From positions 1-5,693 of the forward strand of contig JAJFLL010000102.1 in the NCBI GenBank assembly GCA_021772695.1: a DNA stretch of 5,693 nucleotides, in the 5' to 3' direction. The position numbers were made by a program, and so were the translations under genes. Below are positions 1 to 5,556 of this stretch, one piece after another. The DNA comes from Deltaproteobacteria bacterium (GTDB lineage Bacteria > UBA10199 > DSSB01). Each line of letters starts with the position of its first letter. Positions within the stretch are counted from its first letter, which is position 1. The notes beneath the pieces were generated by a model, which worked only from the letters and a program-made list of their open reading frames with translations, was not told where the DNA came from and searched no databases.

Positions 1-683
1 AATGAATGGGTTTCAGGCAACCCGACACAGTCGGTTCCTTCGCGCTCGTAAAGATAGGGAATGGCATCCAGGCGCAATCCATCCACACCTTGTTGAAACC
101 AAAAATGAACCAGATCCAACATGGACTTTCTCACCACCGGATTGTCAAAATTTAAATCAGGTTGATGCGAAAAAAAACGATGCCAATAATAGGCCTTGGC
201 CACCGGATCCCAAGCCCAATTGGACGATTCGTAATCAGGAAAAATGATGCGTACATCCGGGAATTTATTGGGGTCTTGTGTCCAAACGTAAAAGTCTCTC
301 TCCTGTGATCCAGGAGGGGCTCGCCTGGCCCGTTGAAACCACTGGTGTTGGTCTGAGGTATGATTGAGCACCAACTCTGTAATGACCTTAAAACCCTTAC
401 TGTGGGCTACTTTCAAAAAGTGACGAAACTCTTTTAGGGTACCGTAGTCAGGGTTGATCCCGGTATAATCGGAAATATCATAGCCATCATCCTTGAGGGG
501 AGATGGGTAAAAAGGCAAAAGCCATAAGGCAGTGACGCCCAAATCCTGCAAATAATCCAACTTTTGCGTCAAGCCGGGGAAATCACCGATTCCGTCCCCA
601 TTGCTGTCGAAAAAGGTTCGAATATGCAGTTCGTATATGATGGCGTCCTTATACCAGAGGGCAGTCTCATCGTCTTTTTCCAT
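1..683 (-). CDS. treS: Trehalose synthase (maltose alpha-D-glucosyltransferase), N-terminal part, cut by the window edge
   Basis: TreS is a GH13 family enzyme that interconverts maltose and trehalose in the cytoplasm. The 227 complete codons in the window read without interruption from ATG at 683 to the left edge. The N-terminus WYKDAIIYELHIRTF (residues 10-24) followed by DSNGDGIGDFPGL (26-38) is the usual TreS opening. Next come DDGYDISDY (65-73), the conserved GH13 region I as ELVLNHTSD (103-111), and DGLRLDAIPYLYEREGT (201-217), in which D206 is the expected catalytic nucleophile. GLPETH (221-226) is also typical of TreS. The remainder of the barrel, and any fused maltokinase domain, lies outside the window. 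I chose the ATG at 683 because the homology starts about ten residues later and a promoter-like element ends about 20 bases upstream. The frame stays open upstream to a stop at 780-782, and another ATG at 743 is possible but less likely. The ribosome binding site is weak. The gene is divergent from aat. Some risk remains that it is a related GH13 glucosyltransferase. Confidence 0.93.
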   Translation of the reverse strand, partial: MEKDDETALWYKDAIIYELHIRTFFDSNGDGIGDFPGLTQKLDYLQDLGVTALWLLPFYPSPLKDDGYDISDYTGINPDYGTLKEFRHFLKVAHSKGFKVITELVLNHTSDQHQWFQRARRAPPGSQERDFYVWTQDPNKFPDVRIIFPDYESSNWAWDPVAKAYYWHRFFSHQPDLNFDNPVVRKSMLDLVHFWFQQGVDGLRLDAIPYLYEREGTDCVGLPETHS

Positions 684-707
684 CCGCTTAATATTACTCG
701 ATATTTT

Positions 708-735
708 ATTAAAGCTCCAAGAGAATGCTTGTAAA
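708..735 (-). promoter_or_regulatory. Probable sigma70-type promoter of treS
   Basis: On the minus strand, TTTACA (730-735, five of six matches to TTGACA) lies 16 bases from TTTAAT (708-713, five of six matches to TATAAT). Transcription would begin near 700, giving a leader of about 15-20 bases before the treS ATG at 683. That supports the 683 start over the upstream ATG at 743, which would be left out of the transcript. The call rests on consensus matching only. Confidence 0.5.
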
Positions 736-751
736 AGCCCCATACCGGGAA

Positions 752-779
752 TTGAAAGGCCTCGAAACCCTTGTAAATC
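752..779 (+). promoter_or_regulatory. Weak candidate promoter for aat
   Basis: On the plus strand, TTGAAA (752-757, five of six matches) is followed after 16 bases by TAAATC (774-779, only three of six matches), immediately preceded by TG. It would give a leader of about 20 bases that includes the aat ribosome binding site. Position is its main support. The -10 box is poor, so another promoter in this 124-base divergent region is possible. Confidence 0.22.
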
Positions 780-798
780 TTAGCCAGAGTTTTTAAAT

Positions 799-802
799 GG
801 AG
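799..802 (+). promoter_or_regulatory. Ribosome binding site of aat
   Basis: GGAG is placed five bases before the ATG at 808. It is the clearest Shine-Dalgarno site in the window and fixes the aat start. The ileS-like, lspA and lgt genes show no comparable site. Confidence 0.75.
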
Positions 803-807
803 TCACT

Positions 808-1476
808 ATGGTGGTGAAGAGTTTTCCCAGGGTAGATTTGGCCGGACCCGAAGGCCTATTGGCCATCGGTGGTGATCTTGAGATCCCCACTTTGCAGTTA
901 GCCTACCAAAAGGGCATTTTTCCTTGGCCTACGGAAGATTTTCCCCTGTTGTGGTTTGCACCCCCTTATCGGGCCATATTAAATTTCTCTGAATTGCGGA
1001 TTCCGAAGCGATACCAACGAGAGAGAAAAAAATTTAATTTTCACTTTAAAATTGATCAACAATTTTCCAAGGTGATTCATGCCTGTGCTGAAGGATTGAC
1101 ACGCAATTCCGAGGGGACTTGGATTACCGACGATATCATACGTTCCTATATTAAATTTCATGAAGCTGGTTATGCCCACAGCTTCGAATGTTATAATACA
1201 GCGGGCCAGTTGGTAGGTGGTATGTATGGTGTCAGTTTGGGAGGAATGTTCGCTGGGGAAAGCATGTTTTTTTGGGAATCATCGGCCTCTAAAGAAACAC
1301 TAATATTTGTTTGCGATGAATTAAAAAGGCGCGGGGCCGAATGGATGGACATTCAAATGATGTCGCCCCTTTTAGAAAGGTTCGGAGCCAGAGATATCCC
1401 CCGCACCCAATTTATGGCTTGTCTTAGGTCCACGTTAAAAGCCCCTCCCCTATTCCCATTGAATTTTAGTGATTAG
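808..1476 (+). CDS. aat: Leucyl/phenylalanyl-tRNA--protein transferase
   Basis: Aat transfers Leu or Phe from charged tRNA to the N-terminus of proteins with basic N-terminal residues, marking them for ClpS/ClpAP degradation in the cytoplasm (N-end rule). The 222-residue length suits the family (E. coli Aat has 234). Family motifs appear in order: FPRVDLAGPEGLLAIGGDL (6-24), AYQKGIFPW (32-40), WFAPPYR (49-55, in place of the common WWSPDPR), EGTWIT (102-107), GYAHSFE (121-127), GGMYGVSLGGMFAGESMF (137-154), SASK (159-162) and DIQ (181-183), then GARDIPR (193-199). E151, D181 and Q183 match the residues known to matter for catalysis, so the enzyme should be active. The start is set by GGAG five bases upstream. 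aat is divergent from treS, and 47 bases separate it from the ileS-like gene. No terminator is visible after it, so readthrough is possible. No clpS is seen here. Confidence 0.96.
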   Translation: MVVKSFPRVDLAGPEGLLAIGGDLEIPTLQLAYQKGIFPWPTEDFPLLWFAPPYRAILNFSELRIPKRYQRERKKFNFHFKIDQQFSKVIHACAEGLTRNSEGTWITDDIIRSYIKFHEAGYAHSFECYNTAGQLVGGMYGVSLGGMFAGESMFFWESSASKETLIFVCDELKRRGAEWMDIQMMSPLLERFGARDIPRTQFMACLRSTLKAPPLFPLNFSD

Positions 1477-1485
1477 TTCCTGCGT

Positions 1486-1513
1486 TTGACACAAGCTCTG
1501 GAGCATGTATAGC
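1486..1513 (+). promoter_or_regulatory. Probable sigma70-type promoter of the ileS-like gene, giving a near-leaderless mRNA
   Basis: A perfect TTGACA (1486-1491) is followed after 16 bases by TATAGC (1508-1513, four of six matches), directly preceded by TG. It begins ten bases after the aat stop codon. The expected transcription start at about 1519-1521 is only three to five bases before the ATG at 1524. The bases before that ATG (ATCCCTCC) contain no Shine-Dalgarno sequence. If used, this promoter would start a transcript for the ileS-like gene, lspA and lgt with almost no leader. Confidence 0.45.
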
Positions 1514-1523
1514 GTATCCCTCC

Positions 1524-4037
1524 ATGGCCCGAGCAGCCCCTTTTCGCAAAACTTTAAACCTGCCGAAAACATCGTTTCCATTGCGTTCGAAACCCCTGGA
1601 ATCCGCCCAAACCCTCAATAAAGCCCAAGTTCCGCAACCATATCAAAATCCAATTCTTGATCCTTCCGAAAAACCGTGGCGGCGAATTTCCGAATTACCC
1701 ATGAACCCCGAATCAAATCATCCCGACACCATCCTAATCAACCGGGTATTAAAAGATATTATACTTAGAAGCCAAAAAAACATGGGCCAATTGACTCAAA
1801 TCAATCCTCTCTGGTTGCAAGAAGCACCGCCTAGCCTAGTGACGCTTTTAAACCAATTAAGCCTCGTTGCGCCCAACCAACCTTGGCCCACTACAAGTCA
1901 AATCGACTTCCACACTCAAGTCATCGAACTATTTAAAAAATGGCGTGAGGGAGGACAAGTTTACCGTGCTGCAAAACCAGTACCATGGTCCACTAAATTA
2001 AAAACCATTTTGGAAAAGGACCAAATTGAATACCGTGATCACCTTTGGACCAGTCACTTTCTTAAATTTCCACTTTCCAAAATATCCTCCGATATCCATC
2101 CGCTGTTAAACGAACAAAAGGCATATTTAATTGTTTGGGTGCCTGCACCCTGGACCATTCCTGCCATAACTGGAATAGCCATAAAGGGTAACTTTTCTTA
2201 CGTGTTGGCTGAAGTAGAAGGTAAAATATATATTTTTGCCGAAGGACTGATTGATCATGTTCGAAAAATTTTAAATTTAGGTGAAGACAGATTACTTGCT
2301 CGACTGCCTGGAAAAGTCCTTACCCAATGCGACACTCTCCACCCCTTGACCCACCAAACAATTCCCATCATTGAAAGCGAACGTATACCCCTTGATAGAG
2401 GATCGGGAATTTTATCCTTAGCCCCTGGTATGGATAAGGCAGATTTTGAAGTGAGCCGCAGCCAAAACCTAAAAATATCTTGCCCTGTGGACGAAGCAGG
2501 CTGTTTTACCGATGATTGCGGTTTCAGCCCCTTGATAGGTAAAAAAATCTTAGAACAGCAAGATGCTATTGGAGAAGCATTGCGCGAAACAGGCACATTT
2601 TTATTAAGCGAAGAACACACCTATCCTTATCCATATTGTCAAGAATCCGGAAGTCCCGTTGTTTTCCGGGCTATTCCAAGATTTTATTTCAATATATCTT
2701 CAAAGGATTTTAAATCCAGGGCCATTGATGAGCTACGCCGCATGTCCTGGCGACCCGAGTCCGAGAAAGAAAGTCTCATCGAAGATTTAAAAGGACTGAA
2801 GGATCCTCCCATTAGCAAACCCGGTGGTGAAGGTATTTTTATTCCTGAGGCACCCGAAGATACCTTTGCCTCATGGCCAATTCTGGTCGCTGCGACTTCA
2901 AGTCAACAAACTTCAAATATTAAAAATTTATCCACGGACCTTTTTTTAGAGAATCGAAATGATGGTATAAAGTTTTTACCATACTGGTTGATAGCCCGCT
3001 TGGTTACCGAAACTCCGCGGCCACGGCCCCTTGTCATTCTTCATGGTCTTGCACAATCCGATGCGGCCGACTCTAACGATTCCTATAAAAAATATTTTGG
3101 AGATTCGGGGATTGAAGAATGGCGACTATGGATCGCTGCTTCGGATTTACACAAAGACTTTAAACTTAACTCTACGACAGCGGTACAAATCCAGGGTTCT
3201 TACCAAAAATTTCGTCGCACTCTTCGATATTTGCTTGGGAATCTCGACGATTTTTCTCTAAAACAACATTGGGTTCCCTATGAAAATCGCGAGCCTGTGG
3301 ACCGTTGGATCCTAGCCGATCTTGAAAAACAAAAATTAATACTCATTCAATCCTACCAAGAAATGAGCACACATCACGTTTACCAACGGCTACACCAATG
3401 GATATCAAACGTACTGAGTTCCTTTTATTTAGAAGTGATTAAGGATAAACTTTATTTTTCCCACCACAGCGATTTTAAAAAATTCTCAGCGCAATCAACT
3501 CTTTTTGATATCGTAACTACATTAATCTTGTTTTCAGAGCCTATCCTTCCCGCGATGGCCGAAGAAGCTGAGGCGCACCTCATTTCCAATCTTCATGTTG
3601 AAAATATTGGTAATCATCAGTCCTGGCAACCAAACCTGAATTGGAGGGTTCCCCAGGATTTAGCCTTAGAAATAGATAAAATTCGGATGTTAAGAGGTGA
3701 GGTTTTTAAAGGTCTCGAAATGGCTCGACAGAAAAAGATTATCAAACACCCTCGAGATGCCCAAATCAGGATCACCGGCGACAAAGATTGGATTAAATTT
3801 CTACAAGATCATTCTATGACTTGGCCTAATTTCTTTCGAGTTTCCCAAGTGGTAGTCACCTATGAACTTCCGGAAAAAGCCTGGGCCTCTGAAAAGATTT
3901 CCGGTTTGCAGGTAGAAGTAGTCCCCGCTGAAGGAAATTCCTGCGAACGGTGCCGACTTCACTCCACTACTGTGGGCAAAAACCTTCAATATTCCACTCT
4001 TTGTCAAAGGTGTTCCGACGTCCTGACCCGAACTTAG
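1524..4037 (+). CDS. Isoleucyl-tRNA synthetase (ileS-like) homologue lacking the catalytic motifs; probable pseudoenzyme
   Basis: The family is recognised from TLNLPKTSFPLR (10-21), INRVLKDIILR (72-82), VYRAAKPVPW (146-155, CP1 entry), PWTIPA (209-214), AIPRFYFNIS (383-391), EEWRLWIAASD (531-541), RRTLRYLLGNLDDF (564-577), SSFYLEVIKDKLY (632-644), EPILPAMAEE (672-681) and a C-terminal zinc module with Cys 807, 810, 827 and 830. IleRS normally charges tRNA-Ile, but here the active site is gone. HIGH is PDTI (67-70). GWDCHGLP is replaced around 94-103, WCISRQRxWG around 427-437 and GSDQHRGW around 477-484. The KMSKS segment between HG (507-508) and WRLW (533-536) is absent and about seven residues short. 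The editing-site TTT is VPA (206-208), and the histidine of the VHTAPG motif is S298. Length is 837 against roughly 930-940. The frame is intact. No better in-frame start exists: homology begins at about residue 7 and no ATG, GTG or TTG lies upstream before the stop at 1470-1472. It holds the usual ileS place before lspA. Function is unknown; tRNA-Ile binding through the retained C-terminal half is an inference. An automatic annotation would probably say ileS, which I consider misleading. Confidence 0.88.
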   Translation: MARAAPFRKTLNLPKTSFPLRSKPLESAQTLNKAQVPQPYQNPILDPSEKPWRRISELPMNPESNHPDTILINRVLKDIILRSQKNMGQLTQINPLWLQEAPPSLVTLLNQLSLVAPNQPWPTTSQIDFHTQVIELFKKWREGGQVYRAAKPVPWSTKLKTILEKDQIEYRDHLWTSHFLKFPLSKISSDIHPLLNEQKAYLIVWVPAPWTIPAITGIAIKGNFSYVLAEVEGKIYIFAEGLIDHVRKILNLGEDRLLARLPGKVLTQCDTLHPLTHQTIPIIESERIPLDRGSGILSLAPGMDKADFEVSRSQNLKISCPVDEAGCFTDDCGFSPLIGKKILEQQDAIGEALRETGTFLLSEEHTYPYPYCQESGSPVVFRAIPRFYFNISSKDFKSRAIDELRRMSWRPESEKESLIEDLKGLKDPPISKPGGEGIFIPEAPEDTFASWPILVAATSSQQTSNIKNLSTDLFLENRNDGIKFLPYWLIARLVTETPRPRPLVILHGLAQSDAADSNDSYKKYFGDSGIEEWRLWIAASDLHKDFKLNSTTAVQIQGSYQKFRRTLRYLLGNLDDFSLKQHWVPYENREPVDRWILADLEKQKLILIQSYQEMSTHHVYQRLHQWISNVLSSFYLEVIKDKLYFSHHSDFKKFSAQSTLFDIVTTLILFSEPILPAMAEEAEAHLISNLHVENIGNHQSWQPNLNWRVPQDLALEIDKIRMLRGEVFKGLEMARQKKIIKHPRDAQIRITGDKDWIKFLQDHSMTWPNFFRVSQVVVTYELPEKAWASEKISGLQVEVVPAEGNSCERCRLHSTTVGKNLQYSTLCQRCSDVLTRT

Positions 4038-4085
4038 AATAGCCACAGTTTGTCCTAAGGAAAAAACTAGTCAGCAAAGAAAAAA

Positions 4086-4655
4086 ATGCATAAGAACCCT
4101 GAAATGAAAAAATACCTTCCCCTTTGGGTCATTCCCCCTGTCATTATTCTTTTGGACCAATGGACGAAATATATCATTCATTCCAAGGTTAGGTTCGGAG
4201 AAAAAATAACAGTCATTCAAGGCTATTTTGAAATTGTCCATATTCGAAATCGTGGTGCTGCCTTCGGCATGTTTTCCCAATGGAGTTCCCATTATCGCGA
4301 ATGGTTTTTTTATGGTGTAACCTTGGTCGCGCTGGTGGCATTAACGGTTCTTTACGTGAAAACTAAACCCCAAGAACGCCGTATTCAAATCCCCCTCGCA
4401 CTGATCTTGGGAGGCGCCATCGGAAACTTAATAGACCGAATCTATCGTGGGTCAGTTATTGATTTTTTACGGTTCCATTGGCAGGAAAAAACCGCCCATT
4501 TCGATCTATTCGGCAATGACTTTAGCCTATTGTTGGTTTGGCCCTCCTTCAATGTGGCCGACATCGCCATCTCTTGCGGAGCCATTTATCTGGCCATAGT
4601 CATCCTATTTTTTGATACTAAAAGCCGAAATACCCCTACTGAAATAAACGCTTAG
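4086..4655 (+). CDS. lspA: Lipoprotein signal peptidase (signal peptidase II)
   Basis: LspA is an aspartyl protease of the inner membrane that removes the signal peptide from prolipoproteins after Lgt has lipidated the cysteine. The 189-residue protein has four hydrophobic segments (about 10-30, 73-91, 102-116 and 157-176). Family motifs are DQWTK (24-28), NRGAAFGMF (55-63), GGAIGNLIDR (109-118), VIDF (124-127) and FNVADIAI (155-162). D126 and D159 are the expected catalytic pair. Their spacing of 33 residues is longer than the 19 in Pseudomonas LspA, because of an extra stretch at about 131-151. Start choice is uncertain: ATG 4086 gives MHKNPE before an alternative ATG at 4104 (MKKYLP). Neither has a good ribosome binding site, and a stop at 4068-4070 excludes anything further upstream. 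It lies 48 bases after the ileS-like gene and 43 before lgt, probably in one transcript. Confidence 0.95.
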   Translation: MHKNPEMKKYLPLWVIPPVIILLDQWTKYIIHSKVRFGEKITVIQGYFEIVHIRNRGAAFGMFSQWSSHYREWFFYGVTLVALVALTVLYVKTKPQERRIQIPLALILGGAIGNLIDRIYRGSVIDFLRFHWQEKTAHFDLFGNDFSLLLVWPSFNVADIAISCGAIYLAIVILFFDTKSRNTPTEINA

Positions 4656-4698
4656 TTTTTATTTGTGATCCCTGGCTAAAAGCCGTAAATCATACCTT

Positions 4699-5556
4699 AT
4701 GAGTCCATTTATCTATTACAGTCCCGAATTCAGCATACCCAGCTTTGCCTTTAGCTTGATGTTAGCTTCCTTAGTGGCCACTGCGGTGGCTTATAAGATG
4801 GCACCTCGGCGAGGGCTATCCCAAGTCGCTGTTCTTGATTTAGCCATTATCGGCACCATTATGGCGGTGATTGGGGGGCGGCTTTTCCATGTGGTCGTAG
4901 AAGAATGGGCCTATTATCTAGAAAACCCATCTCATATTTATCAAATATGGCGCGGCGGCTTTGTCAGTTACGGTGCCTTTATTGGCTTAGGAACCGGCTG
5001 GATCGCATACTTAAAATTGCGCAAGTTAGATATGCTGCGCTACCTCGATCATCTATGTCTTTATGCCGGTCCCTTCATTATTTTAATGGTCCGCCTGGGG
5101 TGTCTATTGGCCGGATGCTGCTACGGCAAGGCTAGCCCCTTTGATAAATTTGAATACTTACTCTTCATCGTATTTAACAACGGGGCCAGCGATGCCGGCC
5201 ATTTTCATTTGGGCCAGCGACTTTGGCCTACCCAAATTTGGGCCATGGCCTATTCCATGCTTATTTTCTTGATCTGTTACTGGACCGAATCAAAAAATAA
5301 GTTCAAGGGGCAAGTTACACTGACCTTCCTGATGACCTATGCTATCTTCAGATCCGGCTTGGAGGTTTTTCGAGGCGATGAGGCTAGGGGAGTCTATTTT
5401 AGTAATACGATTTCGACCGCGCAAATCACCAGCGGCATCGTGATTGTTGTTTGCTTGATTCTATGGGTCTTATTAAAAAGGAATTTTCCATTAGAATCAC
5501 CCTATCCTCGGATCAAACCGCAAAAGGCCGATAATAAAATCAATGACAGTAAATAG
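4699..5556 (+). CDS. lgt: Prolipoprotein diacylglyceryl transferase, divergent cysteine-rich type
   Basis: Lgt moves the diacylglyceryl group of phosphatidylglycerol onto the lipobox cysteine of prolipoproteins, the step before LspA. The 285-residue protein is polytopic, with about seven hydrophobic segments. Family landmarks are GGR (59-61), WRGGFVSYGA (84-93), VRLGCLLAGCCYGK (131-144), WPTQIW (176-181) and EVFRGDE (222-228) followed by STAQ (239-242). R132 fits the essential loop arginine, and R225 in the FRGD motif fits the C-terminal conserved arginine. It departs from the E. coli type: the HGG histidine is replaced by Tyr (Y91), and the RIGN asparagine is Cys (C135) in a C-x4-CC cluster. 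Similar RxGCxxxGCCYG forms exist in the family as I remember it. The ATG at 4699 lacks a clear Shine-Dalgarno site, and nearby GTG/TTG codons are out of frame. The end overlaps the next gene by 14 bases. Adjacency to lspA supports the function. Confidence 0.88.
   Translation: MSPFIYYSPEFSIPSFAFSLMLASLVATAVAYKMAPRRGLSQVAVLDLAIIGTIMAVIGGRLFHVVVEEWAYYLENPSHIYQIWRGGFVSYGAFIGLGTGWIAYLKLRKLDMLRYLDHLCLYAGPFIILMVRLGCLLAGCCYGKASPFDKFEYLLFIVFNNGASDAGHFHLGQRLWPTQIWAMAYSMLIFLICYWTESKNKFKGQVTLTFLMTYAIFRSGLEVFRGDEARGVYFSNTISTAQITSGIVIVVCLILWVLLKRNFPLESPYPRIKPQKADNKINDSK

Noticed and set aside
2..247. Plus-strand open frame at the left edge
   Set aside because: It is the complement of the treS coding sequence, which shows strong GH13 motifs on the minus strand.
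683..743. Upstream ATG (741-743, minus strand) as the treS start
   Set aside because: It would add 20 residues not typical of TreS, and the best promoter boxes lie between it and the ATG at 683.
601..783. Plus-strand 60-codon open frame
   Set aside because: It lies mostly antisense to the treS start and the divergent promoter region, without a ribosome binding site or recognisable protein.
1505..1621. A 38-codon frame starting at ATG 1505, overlapping the ileS-like start in another frame, with GGAG just before it
   Set aside because: GGAG (1500-1503) is only one base from the ATG, too close for initiation, and the peptide resembles nothing I know. A leader peptide role cannot be supported.
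2255..2620. Minus-strand 121-codon open frame inside the ileS-like gene
   Set aside because: It is antisense to a region with clear CP1 domain similarity and has no recognisable motif.
1524..4037. Decaying ileS pseudogene
   Set aside because: The 837-codon frame is uninterrupted, framework motifs are conserved from residue 10 to 830, and the losses are concentrated at catalytic sites. Random decay would hit framework and active site alike and would usually leave stops or frameshifts.
4057..4061. AAGGA sequence before lspA as its ribosome binding site
   Set aside because: It is about 24 bases from the ATG at 4086, and no start codon lies at a suitable distance. A stop in the lspA frame at 4068-4070 rules out an upstream extension.
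4674..4684. Small hairpin GGCT-AAA-AGCC between lspA and lgt as a terminator
   Set aside because: The stem is only four pairs and no T-run follows, so it is unlikely to terminate transcription. The genes are probably cotranscribed.
4905..5135. Alternative-frame open frame inside lgt
   Set aside because: It overlaps the conserved Lgt motifs in another frame and carries no family features.
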